The notes beneath the pieces were generated by a model that was given only the letters and a program-made list of their open reading frames with translations, was not told the origin of the DNA and ran no database searches. From NCBI GenBank assembly GCA_964437365.1, contig CAYTGM010000001.1:372001-436000 (forward strand): a stretch of 64,000 bases of DNA, in the 5' to 3' direction. Of the stretch, positions 1 to 8,618 are shown piece by piece (within the stretch, counting starts at the first letter, position 1; every line of letters starts with the position of its first letter). Origin of the DNA: CAYTGM01 sp964437365 (GTDB lineage: Bacteria > Sumerlaeota > Sumerlaeia > SLMS01). The translations under genes were made by a program, and so were the position numbers.

Positions 1-46
1 TGAAAAAGTGGAAAAAGCAGGCGGAACAGTCGAACTGGTAAAGTAA
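1..46 (+). CDS. rplO: Ribosomal protein L15, C-terminal end (partial)
   Basis: The window opens inside a gene whose last codons read EKVEKAGGTVELVK followed by TAA at 44-46. This matches the usual C-terminus of 50S ribosomal protein L15. The position directly before secY is the standard spc-operon order, which supports the call. Only 14 residues are visible, so the assignment rests on that tail and on synteny. Confidence 0.8.
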   Translation, partial: EKVEKAGGTVELVK

Positions 47-132
47 GTCTGCCTTAATACTGGCAGGAACCTTGACTAGAGGCCTCGGAATCATTTCGCT
101 GACACAAACTGGACAAACGTGACAGGCATTAA

Positions 133-1560
133 ATGATAGAAACAATCAGGAATATGTTCGCGATAAAGGATCTGCGCCAGCGGATCCTTTTTACGCTTAT
201 GATGATAGCCGTCTACCGTATCGGCACTTTCATCCCATGCCCTTTTATCAGCGTGGATTACATGAACGACGCTTTTGGGTCTGGCGGACTATCAGAGGGC
301 ATCTTCGGCGTAGCCGATATGTTCACTGGAGGCGCTTTCTCCAAGCTGACGATCATGTCTCTTGGCATCATGCCTTATATCTCTGCTTCGATTATCCTGC
401 AGATCCTGATGCCTGTGGTTCCACGCCTTGAGAAGATCGCCAAGGAAGGTGAAGCGGGTCGACGAAAGATCACTCAGTGGACTCGATATGGAACTGTTCT
501 TCTGGCAGTGATTCAGGGGTTCGGTCTCGCGATGTATATTCAGACTGATCCGAAAATTATTACACCCTTCATGCGCGAGCATAATATCCTCTTCACGATC
601 ACAACCGTTCTCTCCGTGACTGCTGGCACAACCTTCCTGATGTGGATCGGTGAAAAGATTACCGAAAAAGGCGTTGGAAATGGTATTTCACTACTGATTA
701 CGATCAGTATTATATCAGCATATCCCGCGTATATTCGTGTTGCTAAACAGTCTATCGAACTTGGCAACCCACAACCAATCTGGGCATTGATCGTTGCCGG
801 GATGGGAATCGTTGCGACCATTATGATTGTCCTGATCCAGGAAGGCGCTCGTAAGATTCCAATCCAGCACGCCAAGCAGATGGTCGGGCGCAAGATGCAG
901 ACGGCACAGACCAACTACCTTCCATTGAAGGTGAACACAGCTGGTGTTATGCCCGTTATCTTCTCTTCTGCTATCCTGACACTTCCTGCGACAGTGTTCG
1001 GTTGGATCGGCGCCGATGCTGGTGGTGGAACACTTGGTTTTCTTGGTCAGATGTTCGCCCCTCAAACTCAGTACAATCTATACGATGCCTTTGGTATTGA
1101 AAAAGGTTCGATCTTTCTTCTTCTGAAAGCGGCTAACTTCCATACGTTTCTCTTCATCTTCCTGACCGCATTCTTCTGTTTTTTCTATACAGCCATCGTC
1201 TTTAACCCACAGGATGTTGCTGACAACCTGCGTCGTGTAGGTGCGTTCGTTCCTGGTTATCGTCCTGGAAAACAAACTGCAGAGTATATCGATCGTGTGA
1301 TGACACGTATTACATTTGTGGGCGCGATCTTCCTCTGTTCTGTATCCGTCATCCCTCTACTCCTTTCAGTCTCTTTTGATATTCCTTACATGATGGCAGA
1401 GTTTGCCGGTGGTACGGGTCTGATCATTGTTGTCGCTGTTGTACTCGACACGATGAAGCAGATCGAGTCACGCATGCTCATGCGTCACTATGAAGGCTTT
1501 AAATCAAGAAGACAGTCTGGTGGTGGTTCAAAACGTTGGGCTAAAGAAAGGAATTTCTAG
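133..1560 (+). CDS. secY: Preprotein translocase subunit SecY
   Basis: Central channel of the Sec translocon in the inner membrane, which exports unfolded proteins and inserts membrane proteins with SecE/SecG. The 475-residue product starts with the typical MIETIRNMFAIKDLRQRILFT cytoplasmic helix. It contains the SecY signatures around MPYISASIILQIL (plug and TM2), GVGNGISLLI, and the basic loop GARKIPIQHAKQMVGRK. About ten hydrophobic segments are visible. It is somewhat longer than the common 430-440 residues because of a longer loop near residues 300-330. It sits between rplO and adk, as in most bacteria, 86 bases after rplO. Confidence 0.97.
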   Translation: MIETIRNMFAIKDLRQRILFTLMMIAVYRIGTFIPCPFISVDYMNDAFGSGGLSEGIFGVADMFTGGAFSKLTIMSLGIMPYISASIILQILMPVVPRLEKIAKEGEAGRRKITQWTRYGTVLLAVIQGFGLAMYIQTDPKIITPFMREHNILFTITTVLSVTAGTTFLMWIGEKITEKGVGNGISLLITISIISAYPAYIRVAKQSIELGNPQPIWALIVAGMGIVATIMIVLIQEGARKIPIQHAKQMVGRKMQTAQTNYLPLKVNTAGVMPVIFSSAILTLPATVFGWIGADAGGGTLGFLGQMFAPQTQYNLYDAFGIEKGSIFLLLKAANFHTFLFIFLTAFFCFFYTAIVFNPQDVADNLRRVGAFVPGYRPGKQTAEYIDRVMTRITFVGAIFLCSVSVIPLLLSVSFDIPYMMAEFAGGTGLIIVVAVVLDTMKQIESRMLMRHYEGFKSRRQSGGGSKRWAKERNF

Positions 1561-1592
1561 AGCTCCATGTTGATCAAGAGAGGGAATCCACG

Positions 1593-2246
1593 GTGAATCT
1601 CGTTCTATTTGGTCCACCGGGATCAGGAAAAGGAACACAATCAGATCTGATCGTCCGCCAGTATGCCATGACGCATATATCTACTGGCGATGCTTTAAGG
1701 GCGGCGATTAGAAATAAGACAGAAACGGGCATGAAAGCCCAGGAAATCATCTCGAAAGGCGAGCTTGTCAGTGATGAAATGATCACAGCTCTCCTGAGAG
1801 AAATCATCGCCCCACTCATCGGTGAAACGGAAAGTTTTCTTTTTGATGGCTATCCGAGAACTGTTGAGCAGGTTTATCTCCTCGAGAAAATCTGTGACGA
1901 CTTTGGGTTGATTCAACCGGTTGTCCTGAACCTCGAGGTGCCCGAAGAAACGCTGATCCTTCGACTGACAGGAAGAAGAATCTGCGCCGACTGTCGGACA
2001 ACCTTTAACATCTATTTCAAACCCACGCGACAGGCAGGGGTTTGTGATGTTTGTTCGGGGCCACTGACAAAACGTGTCGACGACAATCCGGAAACTGTCC
2101 GCGGGCGTCTTCAGGTATATCAGGATCAAAGCAGTCCGGTCTTAGATATTTATCGCGAACGCGGCGCTCTCTACACGATTGATGCGACAGGAAGTACGGA
2201 CGACGTTGCCAAAAAGATCGCAGCGGTTGTTGAAGAGAATTATTAA
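1593..2246 (+). CDS. adk: Adenylate kinase, zinc-binding lid type
   Basis: Catalyses ATP + AMP = 2 ADP in the cytoplasm. The 217-residue protein starts at a GTG preceded by a GAGAGGGA ribosome-binding site. Residues 7-15 form the P-loop (GPPGSGKGT). The FDGYPRT motif near residue 84 and the LTGRR motif near 125 are family hallmarks. The lid carries four cysteines (C131, C134, C151, C154), the structural zinc site of long-type adenylate kinases in many Gram-positives and deep-branching bacteria. It follows secY by 32 bases in the spc operon. Confidence 0.96.
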   Translation: MNLVLFGPPGSGKGTQSDLIVRQYAMTHISTGDALRAAIRNKTETGMKAQEIISKGELVSDEMITALLREIIAPLIGETESFLFDGYPRTVEQVYLLEKICDDFGLIQPVVLNLEVPEETLILRLTGRRICADCRTTFNIYFKPTRQAGVCDVCSGPLTKRVDDNPETVRGRLQVYQDQSSPVLDIYRERGALYTIDATGSTDDVAKKIAAVVEENY

Positions 2247-2279
2247 GATTTATTTGCAAAGGCTAGAGCTTAGATAAGA

Positions 2280-3110
2280 GTGATACTCGGTAGTTCAAAT
2301 ACAGAAAACCGCAGCGGAATTTATCTGAAGTCAGATGATGAACTCCAGCTCATGCGCGAAGCAGGACATCTGCTTCACCGCATTATGGTTGAAGTATGCA
2401 ATACTGCAGATGAAGGGATTACCCTTCTGGAATTAGATAAGCTGGCTTATAATCGCATTAAGGAAGCTGGTTGCAAGCCAGCCTTTCTTGGTCTCTACGG
2501 TTTTCCCAAGACCCTCTGTATTTCGGTGAATGAAGAGGTTGTTCATGGAATTCCTGGAAAACGAAAGCTGGAATCAGGAGATCTGATCTCCATCGATTGC
2601 GGTCTCGTTCGTGAAGGGTTTTGTGCAGATACAGCCTACACGCTGGGAATCGGGAAAGTGTCGAAGACAAATCAGGCACTGCTGAAGGCAACGAATGACT
2701 CACTCTACGCCGGAATTGAAGCGATGACGCTGAATGGTCGAGTGGGAGACATCGGTAAGGCCGTTGAAAAGGTGATCAGCGAGAACGGTTTTCATATCAT
2801 TGAGAACTACACCGGTCACGGCATCGGGCGAAAAATGCACGAAGAGCCGACTGTCCGAAATGATTCCCGTGTTCGAGGAAAAAGGATTCAAAAGGGCTTA
2901 ACGGTAGCCATTGAGCCCATGGTTGGCATCGGAACCGGTGAAACCATGGAATTAGATGATAACTGGACCGTGATTACGAAGGATCGCTCGATGGCGGCAC
3001 ACTTTGAGCACACAGTTGCGATGACAGAATCAGGTGCTGAGATCCTGACCCGGGATCCCTCGCTTGGTAAAGATGTAATAGTTATGAAAGGAGCAACTGA
3101 TTCGGCTTGA
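2280..3110 (+). CDS. map: Methionine aminopeptidase, type I
   Basis: Removes the initiator methionine from nascent proteins. The 276-residue protein shows the metal-ligand motifs of type I MetAP: SIDCGL and FCADTAYT (two aspartates), GHGIGRKMHEEP (histidine) and AIEPMV (glutamate), plus a terminal glutamate-containing strand near AHFEHTVAMTESG. The proposed start is GTG, which gives an N-terminal extension of about 20 residues before the family core (LMREAGHLLHRIM). An internal start is possible but no better ATG is evident. It lies between adk and infA in standard synteny. Confidence 0.95.
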   Translation: MILGSSNTENRSGIYLKSDDELQLMREAGHLLHRIMVEVCNTADEGITLLELDKLAYNRIKEAGCKPAFLGLYGFPKTLCISVNEEVVHGIPGKRKLESGDLISIDCGLVREGFCADTAYTLGIGKVSKTNQALLKATNDSLYAGIEAMTLNGRVGDIGKAVEKVISENGFHIIENYTGHGIGRKMHEEPTVRNDSRVRGKRIQKGLTVAIEPMVGIGTGETMELDDNWTVITKDRSMAAHFEHTVAMTESGAEILTRDPSLGKDVIVMKGATDSA

Positions 3111-3202
3111 CGTGTGGCCTCGCCGGCTGAGAGTTTCGGAAATTGCTGTCTGGTTAAACCACGACAGTGGCCCTAATTAAGCGGAGTTAGCCCTAGGAGT
3201 TT

Positions 3203-3424
3203 ATGGCAAAAGAAAAAGGCATCGAAGTTGAAGGCGTTGTAACAGAGAAGCTCCCCAATGCTATGTTTCGCGTTGAACTTCAAAATGGCTTAGAAGTCCT
3301 GGCTCACATATCGGGAAAGATGCGCGTTCACTTCATTCGTATCCTCCCTGGTGATAAAGTGACTGTAGAGCTCTCCCCCTATGATCTGACACGGGGAAGA
3401 ATTACCTACCGTCAAAAAGGATAA
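3203..3424 (+). CDS. infA: Translation initiation factor IF-1
   Basis: Small OB-fold protein that binds the A-site of the 30S subunit during initiation. It is 73 residues, the normal size. It has the family core VVTEKLPNAMFRVELQNG, AHISGKMR, RILPGDKVTVELSPYDLTRGRI and a terminal YRQKG. A TAGGAG ribosome-binding site precedes the ATG. It is located between map and rpmJ as in many bacteria. Confidence 0.97.
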   Translation: MAKEKGIEVEGVVTEKLPNAMFRVELQNGLEVLAHISGKMRVHFIRILPGDKVTVELSPYDLTRGRITYRQKG

Positions 3425-3495
3425 AGCCCAACACAATTGTCATCTTTCTAACCTGACGGTGCACGCGCCGCAGGCTGTTTAAGGATATAAGGAAC

Positions 3496-3609
3496 ATGAA
3501 AGTAAGAGCCTCAGTTAAGAAAATTTGTAACAAGTGCCGCGTCATCCGCCGCAAAGGTGTGATTCGTGTCATTTGCGATAACCCTCGTCACAAACAGCGC
3601 CAAGGTTAA
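3496..3609 (+). CDS. rpmJ: Ribosomal protein L36
   Basis: A 37-codon gene encoding the smallest ribosomal protein. The translation begins MKVRASVKKICNKCRVIRRK and ends NPRHKQRQG. The zinc ribbon CNKC...C...H (Cys at residues 11, 14 and 27, His at 32) is intact, so this is the zinc-containing (C+) paralogue. An AAGGA sequence precedes the ATG. It sits between infA and rpsM as expected. Confidence 0.96.
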   Translation: MKVRASVKKICNKCRVIRRKGVIRVICDNPRHKQRQG

Positions 3610-3635
3610 TTCACGGAATTTAAGGAGATATACAG

Positions 3636-4004
3636 GTGGCACGTATTGCAGGAATAGATCTTCCCAGAGACAAACGCGTCGAGTTTGCACTGACTTACAT
3701 CCACGGGATTGGCCACACCACGGCCTGTAAAATTCTCACGGAAGCTGGTGTACCCTTCGATACTCGTACCCGTGAATTGACGGACGACCAGATTACTAAG
3801 ATTTCAAAGCTGATTGCTGCGAACTACATCGTTGAAGGTGATCTTCGACGTCAGACTCAGCAGAACATCAAGCGACTCATGGACATTGGCTGCTACCGCG
3901 GTATCCGCCATCGTCGTCGCCTCCCCGTCAGAGGTCAGCGCACCAAGACTAACGCCAGAACACGTAAGGGCGTTAAGGTAACAATCGCTGGCAAGAAGAA
4001 GTAA
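3636..4004 (+). CDS. rpsM: Ribosomal protein S13
   Basis: Head protein of the 30S subunit that contacts the 50S subunit and P-site tRNA. It is 122 residues with a GTG start preceded by a good ribosome-binding site (AAGGAGA). It shows the family motifs ARIAGIDLPRDKRVEFALTYI at the N-terminus, DIGCYRGIRHRRRLPVRGQRT, and the basic tail NARTRKGVKVTIAGKKK. First gene of the alpha-operon part of this cluster. Confidence 0.97.
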   Translation: MARIAGIDLPRDKRVEFALTYIHGIGHTTACKILTEAGVPFDTRTRELTDDQITKISKLIAANYIVEGDLRRQTQQNIKRLMDIGCYRGIRHRRRLPVRGQRTKTNARTRKGVKVTIAGKKK

Positions 4005-4047
4005 ACACAGGCTTTAAAGGTATATACACTAAGGAGTAAGATCTCGC

Positions 4048-4443
4048 ATGGCTAAGAAAGCATCAAAGGCCCCAGCCAAGAAAAAAGCGAAAAAGAATAT
4101 CGCGAATGGCGTAGCTCACATTCACGCCACGTTTAACAATACGATCGTCACCATTTCTGATCGTTCCGGAAATACTATCAGCTGGGCGTCAGCAGGTAAC
4201 GCAGGGTTTAAGGGCTCAAGAAAGTCTACTCCCTACGCTGCTGGACAGGCCGCTGAGCGTGCCGGACAGAAAGCTCAAGAGCATGGAGTCGCCAATCTCG
4301 ACGTTCATGTAAAAGGCCCAGGCCCGGGACGTGAAAGCGCGATCCGTTCCCTCCAGGCACTCGGCATGAAGATTACCCTTATTCGCGATGTCACACCCCT
4401 TCCCCATAACGGATGCCGCCCACCAAAACGGCGCCGTGTATAA
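4048..4443 (+). CDS. rpsK: Ribosomal protein S11
   Basis: Platform protein of the 30S subunit. The 131-residue product has a lysine/alanine-rich N-terminus and then the conserved core IHATFNNTIVTISDRSGN, SAGNAGFKGSRKSTPYAAGQAA and KGPGPGRESAIRSLQ, ending DVTPLPHNGCRPPKRRRV. It lies between rpsM and rpsD in the alpha operon, 43 bases after rpsM. Confidence 0.97.
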   Translation: MAKKASKAPAKKKAKKNIANGVAHIHATFNNTIVTISDRSGNTISWASAGNAGFKGSRKSTPYAAGQAAERAGQKAQEHGVANLDVHVKGPGPGRESAIRSLQALGMKITLIRDVTPLPHNGCRPPKRRRV

Positions 4444-4479
4444 CGACTAAGTTTAAAGTTACCAGGAGGTATCATTCCA

Positions 4480-5112
4480 TTGGCTCGATATATAGGACCA
4501 ACAGGACGTCTTGAGCGTCGTCTCGGACGGAAGCTTCATCTCAAAGGTGAGCGCGACTTCAACGGGAAGTCAGCCATCGATCGCCGCAACTATCCACCGG
4601 GACAGCACGGTCAGTCACGCAGCAAGCTCTCTACATACGGAGTTCAGCTGCGCGAGAAGCAGGCCTGTAAAATCATTTATGGTGTTCTGGAAAAGCAGTT
4701 CCGTCGCTACTTTGCAACAGCAGCACGTTACAAAGGCGTGACAGGTACTGTACTTCTTCAGCTTCTCGAATCCCGCCTGGACAACCTTGTCTATCGTGTA
4801 GGATTTGCCTCAACCCGTCGCCAGGCTCGTCAGCTCGTTGGTCACAAGCACGTTACTGTGAACGGCAAAGTTGTGACGATTCCTTCGTATCGCGTTAAGC
4901 CAGACGATGTGATCTCACTGACAGAAAAAGGCAAAGCCCTGAAGCTGGTCACAGATTCGCTTGAATTGCTTGAGCGCAAAGGTGGAAGAAAACCTTTCAT
5001 CGAGTACAATGCAGACAACAAAGAAGCTAAGTATCTTTACGTCCCTTCCAGGGAAGACCTTGAAGATATCGACGTAAAAGAGCAGCTGATCGTCGAGCTT
5101 TACTCTCGTTAA
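4480..5112 (+). CDS. rpsD: Ribosomal protein S4
   Basis: Primary 16S-binding protein of the 30S subunit. It is 210 residues and starts at a TTG that follows a strong AGGAGGT site with nine-base spacing, so this rare start is well supported. Family motifs include GPTGRLERRLGRKLHLKGE, NYPPGQHG, ESRLDNLVYRVGFA and the S4 RNA-binding domain (TRRQARQLVGHKHVTVNGK). In many bacteria S4 represses its own operon, but no leader pseudoknot is claimed here. The middle region is slightly shorter than in some homologues but intact. Confidence 0.97.
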   Translation: MARYIGPTGRLERRLGRKLHLKGERDFNGKSAIDRRNYPPGQHGQSRSKLSTYGVQLREKQACKIIYGVLEKQFRRYFATAARYKGVTGTVLLQLLESRLDNLVYRVGFASTRRQARQLVGHKHVTVNGKVVTIPSYRVKPDDVISLTEKGKALKLVTDSLELLERKGGRKPFIEYNADNKEAKYLYVPSREDLEDIDVKEQLIVELYSR

Positions 5113-5122
5113 TAGAATCTTC

Positions 5123-5154
5123 ATCTGGTTCGGATCTCTTTTTCCGAACCAGAT
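5123..5154 (+). promoter_or_regulatory. Intercistronic hairpin between rpsD and rpoA
   Basis: A perfect 12-bp inverted repeat, ATCTGGTTCGGA (5123-5134) and TCCGAACCAGAT (5143-5154), is separated by a T-rich 8-base loop. It has no following U-run, so it is not a standard intrinsic terminator. It sits alone in the 108-base gap before rpoA, where it could act as a processing site, 3' stabiliser or partial attenuator. The structure is seen directly; the role is inference. Confidence 0.6.
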
Positions 5155-5220
5155 TGTTCATTCTTAAAAGTGTGTCACCTTTCACCATAGACCAAAGATC
5201 ATTAGGGAGATTAACACTCC

Positions 5221-6243
5221 ATGGAGCTTGAATTAAAGCCACTTATCCGTCCTTCCCGTCTGGTACCAGACGCGGTCACTCTCTCTGAAACGTTCGGTCG
5301 TTTCACAGCAGAGCCTTTCGAGCGCGGATTTGGAAATACCATCGGTAACTCTCTCCGTCGCATTCTGCTTTCCTCTGTGCAGGGAGCTGCCGCGACGAGT
5401 GTACGCTTCGAAGGCATCGCCCACGAATTTAGTGGCATTCCCGGAGCAAAGGAAGATGTCAATGATGTCATCCTGAACCTGAAGCAAACCGTCTTTAAAA
5501 TGGACGGCGTCCATGGCAAAGCTACGGTCTTCCTCGATAAGCAGGGACCAGGAGTGGTCACCGCAGGTGACTTCGAACTCCCTGATCATGTTCAGATTCT
5601 GAATCCCGATCAGCCCATTTGCACGCTTTCTGAAACAGGTCACCTCCGCATGGAAGTGCTTGTTGCTCAGGGACGTGGCTACCAGCCCGCTTACTACGAA
5701 CCCATGGAAGATGAAGACGATATCGGGATCATCCCCATCGATGCGGTCTTCTCACCAGTCCGACAGGTTTCTTATCGGGTTGCTGACGCCCGCGTTGGTC
5801 AAAGAACGGACTATGATCGACTGATTCTTGAGGTGACCACAGACGGATCCGTCCGTCCTGACGAAGCAATCAGCTACGCAGCAAAGATTCTTCGTGACCA
5901 CCTTGATCTATTTATTCGTGCGGAAGATCATGACACAAGTGCCGTTGCTGGCGCCGACAGTGATGATCGCGACCGCTCACCCGACAGCGATATTCAGCGT
6001 CTTCTTGACAAGTCTATCGAAGAACTCGAACTCTCAGTTCGTTCTTTCAACTGTCTTGAGGCAGCCCAAATCAAGACAATCAGAGACCTTGTTCAGAAGT
6101 CTGAAGGTGAGATGCTCAAGTATCGTAACTTCGGTCGTAAGTCTCTCTCAGAGATCAAAGCAATTCTCAAAGAGATGGGGCTCGGCTTTAATATGAAACT
6201 AGACGAAGGCGGAATTCCGATTCCAGCCGGAGACGACAAATAA
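5221..6243 (+). CDS. rpoA: RNA polymerase alpha subunit
   Basis: Assembly platform of RNA polymerase, with the C-terminal domain contacting UP elements and activators. The 340-residue product has the N-terminal dimerisation domain (FTAEPFERGFGNTIGNSLRR, LSSVQGAAATSVRFEG, HEFSGIPGAKEDV). A flexible acidic linker at about residues 235-260 is rich in Asp/Ser. The helix-hairpin-helix C-terminal domain follows (ELELSVRSFNCLEAAQIKTI, KYRNFGRKSLSEIKAIL, MGLGF). Length and domain order are standard. It follows rpsD by 108 bases that contain a hairpin. Confidence 0.97.
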   Translation: MELELKPLIRPSRLVPDAVTLSETFGRFTAEPFERGFGNTIGNSLRRILLSSVQGAAATSVRFEGIAHEFSGIPGAKEDVNDVILNLKQTVFKMDGVHGKATVFLDKQGPGVVTAGDFELPDHVQILNPDQPICTLSETGHLRMEVLVAQGRGYQPAYYEPMEDEDDIGIIPIDAVFSPVRQVSYRVADARVGQRTDYDRLILEVTTDGSVRPDEAISYAAKILRDHLDLFIRAEDHDTSAVAGADSDDRDRSPDSDIQRLLDKSIEELELSVRSFNCLEAAQIKTIRDLVQKSEGEMLKYRNFGRKSLSEIKAILKEMGLGFNMKLDEGGIPIPAGDDK

Positions 6244-6275
6244 TCTAACCTAAACCTCCTGAAGAGAAAAGTATC

Positions 6276-6701
6276 GTGAGACACAGAAAACATCGTACAC
6301 GCTTAAATCGTCCAACAGGACACCGCACAGCAACATTGAGAAACCTTACTCGGGCCCTGGTTTTAACCAAGGACGACGAAGGAAATTACACCGATCGCAT
6401 TGAGACAACCACTGCTAAGGCAAAGGTTCTCAAGTCGTTCATCGAAAAGCAGATTACTCTTGGTAAAAAGGGCAGTGTTCACCACCGCCGTATGGCCTTC
6501 AGTAACCTGCAGTGCAAAGAAACCGTTCATCGCATCTTTGAAGAGCTCGGTCCTCGCTATCAGGAGCGTCCTGGTGGTTACACCCGCGTCATTCGCACAC
6601 GTCGTCGCGCTGGCGATGGTGCAGAGATGGCCTTCATCGAGTTTGTCGACCGTGCCGAAGCACCTGCCGCGGTTGAAAGCACCAGCGATTCAGCCGTTTA
6701 A
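6276..6701 (+). CDS. rplQ: Ribosomal protein L17
   Basis: 50S exit-tunnel-side protein. It is 141 residues with a GTG start. The N-terminus MRHRKHRTRLNRPTGHRTA and the internal NLTRALVLTKDDEG, TTTAKAKVLKSFIEK and GGYTRVIRTRRRAGDGAEMAFIEFVD are diagnostic. A 20-residue Ala/Glu/Ser tail extends beyond the minimal family. It is the last gene of the alpha operon and is followed by a terminator. Confidence 0.97.
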   Translation: MRHRKHRTRLNRPTGHRTATLRNLTRALVLTKDDEGNYTDRIETTTAKAKVLKSFIEKQITLGKKGSVHHRRMAFSNLQCKETVHRIFEELGPRYQERPGGYTRVIRTRRRAGDGAEMAFIEFVDRAEAPAAVESTSDSAV

Positions 6702-6751
6702 TTAACTCTTCCACACTTTTTTGGCTCCATGAGCCGATTCAGGATTGAGAC

Positions 6752-6796
6752 AATCGCCTTTCCCGGTACGTTTACCAAGGAAAGGCGATTCCTTTT
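6752..6796 (+). terminator. Intrinsic terminator of the ribosomal operon
   Basis: A perfect 12-bp stem AATCGCCTTTCC (6752-6763) and GGAAAGGCGATT (6779-6790), with a 15-base loop, is followed by CCTTTT. It lies 50 bases after rplQ and before the next gene on the same strand. The U-run is short, but the stem is strong and the position is right. Confidence 0.75.
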
Positions 6797-6832
6797 AGTC
6801 CCAGGAGTCTCAACTCTTAAGGATTATTACTT

Positions 6833-8593
6833 ATGAAGCAAGCGATCACCGAGGCGTCCAATCCGCTGACGCGGAATCTTGATATAGCCGACCAGACGGC
6901 AATCATCAGAATGCTCAGGCAGTCCGATGCACAGCTCTTCTCTGGCTACGAACATCATCCATCGGTCATGGATGAAGAAATGATCGAGTCGATAGCACGA
7001 GCAGCTTTCAGACTCTCCAGAATTCTTGTGGACACAGACAGCTACGTCTATATGAGCGGGGCGGGAACCTCTGGTCGCCTGGCGGCTCTCCTGTCCATCC
7101 AGTTCAACGAAGTTCTCCGTTCACGCAAAATGCGCGAAGTCTTTAAACCGCTGGTTGCCGGGGGAGAAGCTGCTCTCATTATGGCACAGGAGTCTGCCGA
7201 AGACAGTATTCAGAAATCAGTCGACGATCTCAAAGCAGCTCTGCCGGAAGAATACACACAGGCCATGTATATCGGGATCACTTGTGGCCTTTCCGCACCC
7301 TATGTGGCCGGTCAGCTCGACACCACACTCAAAGATAAAAAGTTTCAATCTGTTGTTGTTGGATTTAACCCCCTTGAGACTGCGCGTAATGTGAAGATCG
7401 AAGGCTGGGACAGGACTGTCCACGAGGTTCTGACACAGGCAGAAGAAAACGACCAGTATATACTTCTCAACCCTGTTTATGGTCCTGAGCCTGTGACTGG
7501 ATCTACTCGCATGAAGGGCGGCAGCATGACGAAAATCGTCATCGAATCTGTCTTCATGGCTGCTCTCTGGGTCCTTGACAATGCTGAAGAACAATCCACA
7601 CCGCTCGGTGAAGAAAACCTGCTTCCCCTGCGCGATGTGATCCTAAGTAAACTTCATGGCTATAACCGTGCAATGCTCAGCGCTTATCAGAATATCCCCG
7701 CTCTTTCAGAGATCGTTCGAATGGCCGGGACCGCACTGCGTTCTGGTGGGCGCATCCATTATCTGGGCCGCGGATCTGCAGGATTCCTGGGGATTGTTGA
7801 TGCCTCAGAATGCCCTCCTACCTTTGGTGCAGATATTTATGATGTACGGGGATATATACGTGAAGGCTGGGAATACATCGGCTACAACTCCAGCCAGATG
7901 AAGACTAAGGGTAAACCGTACGAAATTGACCACGATGACTTCGAGAAGAAAATCCTTCCTGAAATCGCGAAGGGTGACCTGGTTGTGGGAATTGCCATCG
8001 GCAAGGTAGGTGAAAGTACCGCGAAGCTTCTCAAAGCAACGCACGACGCTAAAGCGAACACCGCTCTGATCCTTGTTACATCAGAAACAAACCCAAAGGT
8101 CAGCAGCGATCTTTCCTTCCTCACAGAAACTTGCGTTCTGCGGGTCGAGCGTCTCGGTCATGCTCCTGCGATCGTGAACGAAGCAGAGCTAACACTCAAG
8201 CTCGCCTTGAACGCGATCACTACCGGTGGACATATCATCGCAGGCAAAGTATATGGAAACGTGATGATCGACCTTCGTATTTCCAATAACAAACTCTACT
8301 ACCGCGCGATTGGGCTCATCGCAAGACTGCTCAATATCAGTGACAAAGAGGCACAAAAAGCCCTCCACTTCGCGATTTTTGAACAGCCGAGCTCTGAAGA
8401 AGAAATTCAGAACTTCAGCGTCGCCATGTGTGTTCAACGCGCCATTAAACAACCCAAAATCATTCCTCTGTCTATACTTCTCGCGACCGGGAAGTTTACC
8501 TATGAACAGGCAAAGGAAAGATTGGCATCAGAACCGCGAGTCAGACATATCATTGAAGAAGCGATTGGAAGCAGCAACGATTCACAATTCTAA
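6833..8593 (+). CDS. Double-SIS protein of the MurQ / glucokinase-regulatory-protein family
   Basis: The 586-residue protein has two SIS (sugar isomerase) halves. The N-terminal half matches MurQ, the N-acetylmuramic acid 6-phosphate etherase, through NPLTRNLD, YMSGAGTSGRLAALLS, AGGEAALIMAQESAEDS (two catalytic-type glutamates), CGLSAPYVAGQL and PVTGSTRMKGG. Bacterial MurQ normally stops at about 300 residues. Here a second SIS-like half follows (HYLGRGSAGFLGIVDASECP near residue 300; VVGIAIGKVGESTAKLL near 385) with a C-terminal helical cap. This two-SIS build is that of animal GCKR and of GCKR-like proteins in some bacteria. Whether it is an etherase or a sugar-phosphate-sensing protein cannot be told here. 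No neighbouring muramic-acid gene is present. Confidence 0.85.
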   Translation: MKQAITEASNPLTRNLDIADQTAIIRMLRQSDAQLFSGYEHHPSVMDEEMIESIARAAFRLSRILVDTDSYVYMSGAGTSGRLAALLSIQFNEVLRSRKMREVFKPLVAGGEAALIMAQESAEDSIQKSVDDLKAALPEEYTQAMYIGITCGLSAPYVAGQLDTTLKDKKFQSVVVGFNPLETARNVKIEGWDRTVHEVLTQAEENDQYILLNPVYGPEPVTGSTRMKGGSMTKIVIESVFMAALWVLDNAEEQSTPLGEENLLPLRDVILSKLHGYNRAMLSAYQNIPALSEIVRMAGTALRSGGRIHYLGRGSAGFLGIVDASECPPTFGADIYDVRGYIREGWEYIGYNSSQMKTKGKPYEIDHDDFEKKILPEIAKGDLVVGIAIGKVGESTAKLLKATHDAKANTALILVTSETNPKVSSDLSFLTETCVLRVERLGHAPAIVNEAELTLKLALNAITTGGHIIAGKVYGNVMIDLRISNNKLYYRAIGLIARLLNISDKEAQKALHFAIFEQPSSEEEIQNFSVAMCVQRAIKQPKIIPLSILLATGKFTYEQAKERLASEPRVRHIIEEAIGSSNDSQF

Positions 8594-8618
8594 CCGACTT
8601 TAATTTCGGGAAACGACC

